DNA from: Linnemannia elongata
Taxonomy: Eukaryota; Mortierellomycota; Mortierellomycetes; Mortierellales; Mortierellaceae
Reading direction: 5' to 3'
DNA length: 64,000 bases
NCBI GenBank assembly: GCA_036320915.1
Contig: JAXBDG010000008.1
Coordinates: 2,294,001 to 2,358,000 of the forward strand
The notes beneath the pieces were generated by a model. That model searched no databases, was not told the DNA's origin, and was given only the letters and a program-made list of their open reading frames with translations. Numbering within the stretch: position 1 is the stretch's first letter; each line of letters begins with the position of its first letter. Shown one piece after another: positions 45,941-55,300 of the stretch. Made by a program: the position numbers and the translations under genes.

Positions 45941-46156
45941 CAGTGTTTCTCACGAATATTCGAAATTCGACATTCGATTCGATTCGATTCGAAATTTTCT
46001 TATGGTCGAATCGAATGCCATTCGATTCGAGATAGTCGAATGAAAGTCCCATTCGATTCGATTTTCATTCGATTCGACTTTCATTCGATTCGACTCCCAT
46101 TCGATTCGACCTTCATTCGATTCGACCTTTATTCGATTCGATTCGATTCGATTCGA
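45941..46156. repeat. Left terminal inverted repeat of the hAT element
   Basis: Begins CAGTG and consists mainly of repeated ATTCGATTCGA units, many as back-to-back palindromes (for example around 46012-46031). The inner 150 or so bp match the right repeat almost base for base; the outer 60 bp match only at the tip and in repeat type. Confidence 0.9.
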
Positions 46157-46277
46157 TCATAGACTATTCTCCTACTCTTCCCCAACTCCCTCTAATTAGC
46201 ATACCTACTGGCTGCTAATCGCACATCTACTCTATCTAATACTCCTTTTTCTTGTACAATAACCTACACCATTCAAT

Positions 46278-48706
46278 TTAATATTTATTGCCAGTGTACT
46301 GAGCTGAAAAATATCCATACCAGGAATCCAACAGCATTTGCTCCTGGATCTTGTTAGGACCAAGGCGATTCCTGGTATAAGGCAAAAGGGGGCGGGCTTT
46401 TGAGAAACATCGTTCAGAAGGGGCTGACGTTGCTGGAATAGCAAAAAAATCTCTTGCCATCCTAGCTACCTGTGGGTACGACCCACAGTTCTTTCTCCAG
46501 AAAACCAAAGGCGTCTCCATGACTTTTGGACTTGATACAAACTCCTCTAGCTCGTCTGCCTTTGGTTTCTTTATCATTCCAAGAAGAGCAAGCTCAATGT
46601 CGTCGTTACTGGCATCCAGAGATGGTTGGGTGAGATCCTCGCTTGTGCTGGCCGCATACTCCCTCCATGCGTCTCGAACAGCCTTCTTGGCGCTTTTTTC
46701 ATATTTAGACCCCCATCTCTGATCGGTCCAATACTGGAAGCGCATTGCTGGATGGATTGCAGTTGCCACTGAATAAATGGGCGAGTTGTCGGTTGCTGCA
46801 TAGTAATAGCCGAGCTTGTCGTATGCTGCTTTTGCTCCACGGCATATTTCCGGTAGGCGATCCTTATTATCCTTCATGAAGTTCTCGATAACCTCCATAA
46901 GATTATTGTAGACAACAATGGTCATGGTGATTGTTGCATAGGTCTTGCTAGCGCAGACTTTAGTTGTGAGGGTGTCGAAGCGTTCCAGAAGCTCTTTTAG
47001 GGTGTTGAGTCGGCGCCATTCCACCTCGTCCAGAATGCAGTCGGTGAGATTGTCGTCAAGCAATACAGAGGAATAGATGGCCTTGCACTCGATTGCGCGC
47101 ACAATCATGGTGTATGAGGATCCCCAGCGCGTACACACATCAAGCAGAGGAGAGAAGCCTTGCCTCCTTTCTGAAGTTGCTGTAAGCTCCTTGAACTTTT
47201 CAAGTCGAGGTGGAGATCGTCTGCAATTTAAAAAAATAAAATCAATGATAGTTCAGCATGTACTCGTTGGCAATATATAATAGATCCAAGTTCATACTAA
47301 AGAACGTTCAACAGTTTGCATACAGCAAAGCGTACCTGATTTTGATAATGCCCTTTCTCAACTTTTGAAGAGCAAGTCTAGTGGTCGACTTATCATCTAT
47401 TGGCTGATCAGTGTCTTCTTCATCCTCCTCCATCGCAATGCTGGTACGAACGAACCCCTCTGCGTCATCATCATCTTCAATATCCATGAATTCCGCGTCA
47501 CTCGGTGCCTCTGCTCCTAGACCATCTTTGCCAAGCATGGCCTGTACAGCAAGATTTATAACGTGCGCAAGACAAGGCACATGCTGCTTGCGTGCATTAA
47601 ATGGTCTCCTACAGATCAATGTAGATATAATGGATATGGATTAGAACGTTCTACATTTAAAGCGAACTCTTCTAAGGAAATAGCTGTTAAAACCTTTTTG
47701 TATACTTACCACTCATTAGAGCGCGAGTGTGTATATTCCTCAAAATCCGCCGTTAGTTTAAGGACATTAGAGCCGCTGTCGCTGGTGATCGACATGACCT
47801 TCTGCTGCAAGTTGAAGCGCTCCACAACCTTGACAAACGCCTGCATCAACGCCTTGCCCGTGTGCGGGCCTTTTAGGTGTTCAAACCCCAGGGTGACATC
47901 CTGCTGTACCCAGTTGTCATCAATCCAATGAGCAGTAACCGCAAGAAATGACGACTGAAAGGGACTTGTCCAGCCGTCTAGAGTGAAAGCAACCATGGGC
48001 ACCGTTACAAGGTCGTCACGAATAAGTCCCTCATACTCCTCATGCAATTTTGACATCTGCATTGAAAAATGGCAATATTATTATGGTTATTTCATAACGA
48101 TTACGTTATTGAAAATATACATTTGATTTGTTGCTCTTTTGTTCATCTTCCATAAAGTTGACGTACCCTTCTGGTAATTGTATCATTAGATGGTAATTGT
48201 AAGTCCTCTATAGAGGGCGCTGCATGTGCAAGTTCGAGTAGCTCCTTCAGCAAAGGCGACTGTACGAAGGTGTAAGGCAGCTTGTGGCGGACCAGAACTT
48301 TACAGATATGCCGTTCAAATGTATCTTTTGTAAAATGACTTGAGGATCGCTTTCCATTGTTTGCCAGAGCGTATTCGATTGATCCTGTTCGTCCTACATC
48401 TGGACTGAGTCTATGGTCGCCCATGAGGTGATTTCTGACGTTGGTGGTTGAGCCCTTGATCGATACCCATCCAGTTTTTTGTAAGCAGCCTGGGACTGTA
48501 CAGTAGATCCTGACAATATCATCAGCATCGGTCCGCTTCACGGCCCAGCGCCAAACCCAACTGCCCTCCTTGTTCGGCTTTGTGATGTTTGGTGAAAGTT
48601 CTGGAGATGGAAGTTCGAGTGTGGAGACGGAGCCAAAACTCTGTTGATCTGCTGTAAAGTTTTGTCGATCGGCAGCGTCATTCTCTTCATCTTTCGCCCT
48701 CGATGT
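46278..48706 (-). CDS. hAT transposase (BED finger, hAT dimerisation domain)
   Basis: The transposase cuts and reinserts the element. The first recognisable exon starts at 48706 after a CTGTAG acceptor and has a BED-type finger: WVWRWAVKR, CTVPGCLQKTGW, TNVRNHLMGDH. An intron then joins RVRQ-type sequence (ITRR) to MSKLHEEYEGLIRDDLVTVP. Catalytic-core motifs follow: TLDGWTSP (first Asp), SITSDSGSNV (second Asp), CLAHVINLAVQ (CxxH), and CTRWGSSY (RW motif). The C-terminal dimerisation domain is PLVFWRKNCGSYPQVARMAR with ATSAPSERCFSKA. It ends YTGNKY, stop at 46278-46280. The exon carrying the start codon, upstream of 48706, was not found, so the N-terminus is incomplete here. Confidence 0.9.
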
Positions 48707-48829
48707 CTACAGTTTATAATGAAAAAAAAAAAGATTAATATTACAGTAAGTTAATATCTGACTGCAGAAAAGGTAAGGAGATCAAGATCAATTGAGCGGT
48801 TTTCATTACAGAAGAAAGCAAGGTATCCA

Positions 48830-49207
48830 GTGGTTGAGCCATATCCTTATGAGCAACAAGAGGAATGGATAGCAGAAATGGAGAAGCAGAAACGTGGGTT
48901 TATTGCAAGCGTGAAACAAGAAAAGAAGGCAAGAGAGAAAGAGCAAGAAAAGGCAAGAGAGAAAGAGCAAGAAAAGGCAAGAGAGAAAGAGGAAAGAAAA
49001 AGAGGTGAAAATGAAAAGAAAGAAGGATATTTTATTACGGACTACAAAGGGGGTACGTGCTCTCTAAGGGGAGTCGTCACCACTTCACCTGCAGCAGTGG
49101 AGAGTGCCGTAGAGCTGGGTTCAAATCTCTTAACCAGCAAGAAAAAAGAAACGTTTGGGCTTAGTCATTTGTGCTCTCCATTTCTACGTTCATGTTGCCG
49201 TTTCTAA
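48830..49207 (+). CDS. Antisense open frame inside the hAT element
   Basis: An open frame on the strand opposite to the transposase, between the transposase 5' end and the right inverted repeat. It follows an acceptor-like TTCATTACAG at 48799-48808 and reads YPVVEPYPYEQQEEWIAEME, then a highly charged Lys/Glu/Arg segment with repeated AREKEQEK units, and ends with a Cys-containing tail. The frame given starts at a GTG; the first ATG in this frame is downstream, at MEKQKRG. It may be a captured host fragment, a second element gene, or non-coding. Confidence 0.25.
   Translation: MVEPYPYEQQEEWIAEMEKQKRGFIASVKQEKKAREKEQEKAREKEQEKAREKEERKRGENEKKEGYFITDYKGGTCSLRGVVTTSPAAVESAVELGSNLLTSKKKETFGLSHLCSPFLRSCCRF
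48926..48998. repeat. 24-bp direct repeat inside the antisense frame
   Basis: About three tandem copies of a GGCAAGAGAGAAAGAGCAAG-type unit, 24 bp each so the frame is kept; the third copy diverges. It codes the AREKEQEK repeats. Confidence 0.8.
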
Positions 49208-49554
49208 AATATCTATTTGTACATGCTATTACCTTTATATCTGCTTACGCCTTTTTTTATCGATATGCTATTAGCTTTACATCCGTTTACACTTCTTAGC
49301 GTTCATCTTCCCACTTGTCCCTGTATTCTTCTGTCTTGCTTTCGTTCTTATCCTTGCCTTTCTTTATGGTTTCCTTTTTCTTCATTTTGCAATAAAAAAC
49401 AATTAAACCTAGCAATATCACGCATGTTCTTTCTTCTCACTCTTCACTTTCTCTTACTTCAACTCATCTTCGGCTCAGAACCTGGCAGAAAGGTTCTTAG
49501 AAATAAAAAAAAAATGTGAGGGTTGTGTAATATTATCATATATGGAAATGATAA

Positions 49555-49758
49555 GTCGAATCGAATCGAATCGAATCGAATGGAGGTCGAATCGAATGGG
49601 AGTCGAATCGAATGAAAGTCGAATCGAATGAAAATCGAATCGAATGGGACTTTCATTCGACTATCTCGAATCGAATGGCATTCGATTCGACCTAAAAAAA
49701 TTCGAATCGAATCGAATGTGGCTTGTATTCGATTCGATTCGAAATTTGAGAATCACTG
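49555..49758. repeat. Right terminal inverted repeat of the hAT element
   Basis: Made of TCGAATCGAAT-type units ending CACTG. It is the inverted counterpart of 45941-46156, nearly identical over the inner part. Confidence 0.9.
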
Positions 49759-49766
49759 GCGATTTA
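49759..49766. repeat. Target-site duplication, right copy
   Basis: GCGATTTA, identical to 45933-45940. Confidence 0.93.
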
Positions 49767-50410
49767 GTCTCGGTATTGGATTGGTGGCTACGTTGGGAGG
49801 GACTCTAAACCGCATTAGCAGCTGCCGATCGAACGTCCCAGTCTCCATATTTGACCATCAGATTGGTCGTGGCGAGGGGGTTTCGATGTCGTTCCTTTCC
49901 TTCTTGGGTATCTGAACAATAGATTGCCGCATTTCATTTGAGAGTGGCCCGTGTACCCATTAGAAATAGAGGTCTCCTTCATCATCGATATCCAGTCTGA
50001 TATAAAAGTAATAAGTGAATGTTAGTATCCATACCATCTAAATAAAATTGCGAGTTCGCTGCTTTGAAATGCTGACAGAAGGCAGAATACCTTTAGGTTT
50101 TGCCTAGAGGCTTCTTCTTGCATCATTTTCCGGTCGATTTCTCATCTTCAACTCTTGACATAGAGCGTCAATTTTTTTTGTCGCGATTTGGCTTGCAGAC
50201 TGCCCATTTCACTTATCCTTCAGCAATTTCTTCTTGGTCATCCTCAGTATGCCCATGCACGGCTGCCCTCAATTCCTCTTTATTTTTGATTACAGTGAAT
50301 GCTGAGGATACTTCTTCTGTATGCACTGGTTATTTAGAGAATTACTGACAAGGAATGCATCTTTGAACAGGATTGTATGCCTAAGTAATGTTGAGGAGAG
50401 GATGGTTTAT

Positions 50411-50412
<2 letters not shown>

Positions 50413-50443
<31 letters not shown>
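50413..50443. repeat. T homopolymer (31)
   Basis: Uninterrupted T run; read on the minus strand it is an A run. Confidence 0.9.
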
Positions 50444-51052
50444 CAGCGCTGCTGATTATTCTATTCATTTCAGCAAGATACTTGGGCAAGGACGAACACG
50501 TTTTCTTGCGTGCTGCCGATATCCTTTTCTTTTCAGCGCAATTGTTGAACGAGGATGGAGGGTTTTTTTTTGGTTGCGTTGTTATGCTGCTTGTTCGCTA
50601 CTATTCAAAACAGTTGTGGACGGGAATATACCATTTTTCAGTGATACATATTTTGAACAGGAATGGAGATCCTATGGATGGTACCTTGTGTGAGTGCGTT
50701 GTGAAAAGAGGTGCCGTAATGAACGCGAAAAAAGGGGGAAATGCCACGCGTGGAAGCTTGGACATCTACTCATCATCTAAGCATTTCAAGAATAAGTCTC
50801 TCAAGCGTCTTGGCTAATTCATAGTGTGGAAAGGTCGACGAGGTTGATGGCAATGATCGATTTTAGAAAACACGGATATTGGCGCAGTCTGAACACTCAC
50901 AGTCACTGCACTTGTCCACGGTAACATGACAACAAAAACAAAATAAAAACCCTAATTGTTGACGGCTAGCTGGCGTCGTTCTACGGGATTTTGGTCTTTG
51001 CGATTCAGAGGGTCAGTGGTAGCATGGTTAGGATGGGCATGCCCAAGAGTGT

Positions 51053-51060
51053 TGACGTCA
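51053..51060. promoter_or_regulatory. Palindromic CRE-type site (TGACGTCA)
   Basis: A perfect ATF/CREB-type octamer about 170 bp before the ATG of the orphan ORF at 51231. Its distance is promoter-like, but function is not shown. Confidence 0.3.
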
Positions 51061-51230
51061 CCATACTTTAATAAAAGAATTATGGATTCGTGTCCTCTCG
51101 TTTCCTCCTTTTTCTCCAGTTTTCGAAATATCTGGTAAGTGTAATGTCTATTAGTTTGGTGGACACCGTTGTGCGAAAGATTTCAATGTTATCACCTCGA
51201 TTGACCTTTTGACGTTTGGATATTCTCAAG

Positions 51231-51845
51231 ATGTTCCTCTTCCGCCTTTTACGCCCGCACGAAACCCCTTCAAGTGGACTCCGCCCAACAGACCCATCTG
51301 CCCAGATACAGATCAAAGACCACGTGGAACGAGAGGGGGCGCTTAACCGAATAGACTCCCAGTTCATTTCAACTATGCGAGATCCTGATGTAACTCTAGG
51401 GTGGGTGTTTCAAGAACATCGGTACTCTAGAGACCCGCGTATTGCAGTTATCAACTGCAGCTTACTGCAACCCAGAACTCTCCTCTTTGACTTATCAATG
51501 GGTCACAACTCTTTACAACCAAAGTACGACGACTACGTACGAAAACACACAGAGGTTTTAGTTTATCCTTTTATCAACCCAGACGCCATAGTCGCTGTTT
51601 ACTATTACCAGGACTTGATGGACTTGTATGGGTCCCCTCCTATTAAGGACAGCAGCGTATCCTTTGCAGGGTATTACACTCTAGCTATATCACGACAGCA
51701 TTCAATACCAGAGTGTTCCCGTTGTTCTTTATACGGACACGATATCCAACGCAACCATTACTGCTCTTGGTATGCTTATTACGACGCTCAAAAGTCTGAG
51801 GTCGTGATAATGGTGAATGGGGATCAATGGGTCATCATCAGTTAG
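51231..51845 (+). CDS. Orphan single-exon ORF, 204 residues
   Basis: From the ATG at 51231 the protein reads MFLFRLLRPHETPSSGLRPT and includes DPDVTLGWVFQEHRYSRDPR, LLFDLSMGHNSLQPKYDDYV, and a His/Cys cluster CSRCSLYGHDIQRNHYC that could bind zinc. It ends NGDQWVIIS. Composition is protein-like, with no low complexity, and the frame is intact. I recognise no family. The CT-rich leader typical of the housekeeping genes is missing, and the gene-poor, transposon-bearing context suggests an accessory gene or element-derived ORF. It could also be the last exon of a longer gene. Confidence 0.45.
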   Translation: MFLFRLLRPHETPSSGLRPTDPSAQIQIKDHVEREGALNRIDSQFISTMRDPDVTLGWVFQEHRYSRDPRIAVINCSLLQPRTLLFDLSMGHNSLQPKYDDYVRKHTEVLVYPFINPDAIVAVYYYQDLMDLYGSPPIKDSSVSFAGYYTLAISRQHSIPECSRCSLYGHDIQRNHYCSWYAYYDAQKSEVVIMVNGDQWVIIS

Positions 51846-52365
51846 TTATTGCCCCGGACGCGAACAAATAAACTATTATATATTTCATACAATGAACGAC
51901 CTTTTTTCATTATACGTTTTCGTTCTTGATGAGCTTATGCTTTTTCGAGTCAAATTAAACTGGTCTGTGACAGTCAATCATTCATCGGGGCGTTGTTTTT
52001 GAACCTTCAATGTCAACTCCTTCAATCCTTACTTCATTAGAATTCCAGGTCGCGTTGTTGATGTTCTGTTCACTTAGCAAAACGTATTTTATACTCACAT
52101 CAACAAAGTACGACAGAGATTGAAAACAATATACAGAGGAAGTAAACCCATCACCATCGCGGTATCGCCTGGGTACATAAAAAAAGTCGCCTTCGCCATG
52201 GAACGATCGCGCCCTACTGGAGTGCCAAGATCAGGTACCAATGATCCATCAGTAACATACGCGTTTCCCTCGCTGTTTTTGTTCGTTTTTCTTTAATCAA
52301 TGAGTGGGGAAAAGGTGTGTAAAATGTGAAAGTATATACTAAGGGAGTGTGTTTTTTTTATATAT
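51846..52365. other. Intergenic stretch before the ABCC stop
   Basis: About 520 bp, AT-rich, no gene or clear signal beyond the 3' flanks of its neighbours. Confidence 0.5.
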
Positions 52366-55300
52366 CTACGAGCGAGCGGCAGCACTGTCGCGCTCCTCCT
52401 TGGCCTTGGCAATCTCCAAGAGAGCGTCCAACTCTGTCGAGCGCTCACACATCGAGCGGAACAATGAGTCCTTGGTCATCAGGGTATAGGGTCTGTCATA
52501 TTCTGCAATCTCTCCTGCATCCATGACAAGCACTCTGTCGAAATCGGCAATGGTCCTGATACGATGAGCAATTGTGATAATGGTCGCCTCAGACATCTCC
52601 TCGCGGATGGTCGTCTGAACCTTGAGATCAGTTTCGAAATCAACACTGGCGGTCGCTTCATCCATGACGATGATCTTTGACCGACGGACGAGAGCGCGAG
52701 CGAGGGCAATCAATTGACGTTGACCTTGTGAAAAGTTGGATCCGTTCTCCTTCACAACCGTGTCCAGGGTGATCTTGGAGGGGTCGACAATCTCGGTGCT
52801 GGCTGAAACATCATCCTTGATAGATCCAGCGGGTGATTTTGCGGCAGGAGATGATGAGACCTTAGGAGTGGCAGTTCCATCCAGACGGACAGCACTGGCA
52901 GGGATCAAGTGGCTGCGGCGAAGAGCCTCCCAGAGATCGAAATCCTCGTGCTCATTGAAGGGGTCCAAGTTGAAACGAAGAGTACCCTTGAACAGGATGG
53001 GGTCCTGAGGGATGATCGTTAGCTTGGATCGCAAGTCGTGCAAACCAATCTTGCCGATATCGATACCGTCAATGACGATCCTGCCGCCCGCGGGCTCCAT
53101 GAAGCGGAAGAGCGAGATGGCCAGAGTAGACTTTCCTGATCCAGTACGACCGACCACACCAATCTTCTCACCGGCCTTCACAGTGAACGAGATGTTTTTG
53201 ATGACCTCGGGAGTGTCGGGGGCGTACTTCATGGTCAAGTGGTCGACTACGATTTCTCCCTTATGAGGCCACGATGCTGGTGGACGCGATCCTGGGATAA
53301 TTGCTGCAGGTTCCGCCTCCAAGTCCATGTACTCGACGACGCGTTCGACCTATTAAAAGGACGTAGAATAGAGAAGTTATGAACGGGTTAATTTAACTGG
53401 CCTTGGCTTAACCTTAATCGATGCGCCATCATAAAAACAATGACAATCGTCTATAACAATCTGTGGCGCGAAAATTAGGTATACAGGAACGACTACTTAC
53501 GGCATTCAGATTCATTTCACACTCGGTATATGAACGAATGACCCAGACGACGGTTCCGGTGAACATCAAGGAGTAGGTAAGCGACATGGCGGCCCAGCCA
53601 GGTTGGATGGTATCGCTGTTCTGGAGGATAAGCATTCCTGTGGAGAAGGCGACAAGGGCTCCTGCAATATCGACGCGCCAGTGCAGCCAACGATTGGCAG
53701 TCCAGAGCAGGAAGAAGGTCCGGTTGTTATCGTCGACGTTGACCAAGTTCCTGGTGACAAAACGGTCCTGGAAACCATAGGCGCGAATGGTGGCAATTCC
53801 AACAAGGGTTTCGTTGAAGTGGTTGAGGATGGGCGAGCGCGAGTTGGAGTTGAGGCGCTTGAGATCGCGAGAGATGGGGACGTAGAACATTCCAATAGCG
53901 CTGTAGATAATGACGATAAAGACGGCGGCAATCAGGAACATAGGCATGTTGAACGAGATAACTCCGATAATGCCGATAATCGTGATCACTTGGGTAATAA
54001 ACATCAAGAGAGTGCGGTTGACAGCCTCGTCGATGGTCGAAATGTCAGAACTGAAGCGGTTGATGATGCGACCGATGGGAGTGGTATCAAAGAAGCGGAC
54101 CTTGGCGCGCGAGACCTTGTCGAGCAATTGGGCGTGCAGCGTGCGAGATCCACGAATGCTGACAAAGACAGTGATGTAGTAACCACCAAAGATCGAAAAA
54201 GCCATGGTGAAGAGGGAGAGGAGGATGTAGACGCCCAAGTAAAACTCGACGCTGACAGGGTCGGAGTTGCCGAGAGCTTTCATCGCCATGGTGATAAGTC
54301 CATTGTCGGTGGCGTTGGTGGGATGGTGAATGTTGTTGAGGGAGTGGACGATGGGCTCGGGAGCAACGGTGCCAAAGGTCATAAGAACAAGCGATCCGGC
54401 GGCAGCAGAGACCTTGTTGCCCCATCTGGCCAACCAGGCCTTCTGTCCAATGTCGACAAACTCCATGAGGAAGGTGATGCAGAGCAGCAAGAACCAGACA
54501 GGGTATCCACCACAGGCATCGATATAGGCTTTGTAGACCTTCCAGGAGACAGCACCGACAACTTTCTTCTCGTCCTCAGTCAGCTTGGAGACGACATGCG
54601 ACTTGTCAGTTGCCTTGGCCTTCATGGGAGCATCCTCACCGTCCAAAGTGCTGACCTCGCTAGTGGCATCCGATTCAGAGGCGACAAGCTTAACGTGATC
54701 GATCCATCCGTTGCGAATACATTCCTCGGGGGTACCGGTACCAAGAACAACACCCTTGTCCAAAGCAACAACATAGGCGGCGGCACTCAAAGTCAGCTGA
54801 ACTTGGTGAGTAGCCATAAGGATAGAGCGGCCGGCCAAAAGAGGTCCTGAGAGGGTCTGGAAGAGACGCTTGCCAGTGTGGGTATCGACGGCTGAGAGAC
54901 AGTCATCCAAAAGCAAGACATTGGCATCAGAGTAGACAGCACGAGCAAGAGCGACACGCTGTTTCTGGCCTCCGGAAAGAGTAATACCCTGCTCTCCAAT
55001 CTGAGTGTGGTCTCCAGCCTCAAGGACCTCGAAATCGGTAATAAGAGCGCATCCTTCGATAACAGCGTCGTAGCGGTCCTGATCAAAGGCCTTGCCAAAA
55101 AGAATGTTGTCGCGAATGGTAGTGTTCTGGAGCCAAGCAGTCTGTGATACATAGGCGATTCCCGATCCACGAGGGCGCAATCCGTTGCTGTCATAGTCGA
55201 GACGGGGCAGGTACATGTGTCCTTCAGTGCGTTCGAGCTCGCCAAGAAGCGCGAGCAATAGAGCAGACTTTCCTGATCCAGTGGGGCCAACAATGACAGA

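Larger units (their letters stand above)
45941..49758 (-). mobile_element. Complete hAT-superfamily DNA transposon
   Basis: A 3,818-bp element. The ends are CAGTGTTTCTCA (left) and, as reverse complement, CAGTGATTCTCA (right), flanked by perfect 8-bp duplications. Inside the ends are long inverted repeats of about 200 bp made of ATTCG-type units. A multi-exon hAT transposase occupies the minus strand, and all exons I can join keep one open frame with no internal stop. The element's integrity and perfect duplication suggest recent insertion. Orientation is given as that of the transposase. Confidence 0.93.
49767..51230. other. Intergenic stretch right of the hAT element
   Basis: About 1.46 kb with no recognised gene. 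A T31 run lies at 50413-50443. Frames at 50482-50817 (plus) and around 50115-50330 (minus) have protein-like composition, but no start, splice pattern or family supports them. Confidence 0.4.

Noticed and set aside
45960..46156. CRISPR-like spaced repeats
   Set aside because: The units are palindromic ATTCG repeats in the transposon end, without spacers, and the DNA is eukaryotic.
50482..50817. 111-codon plus-strand frame
   Set aside because: Begins at TTG, no leader, splice site or recognisable domain; left within the intergenic entry.
53603..54850. 415-residue plus-strand open frame
   Set aside because: It is the antisense shadow of the ABCC transporter exon, which carries clear ABC motifs; the frame has no family features or start context.
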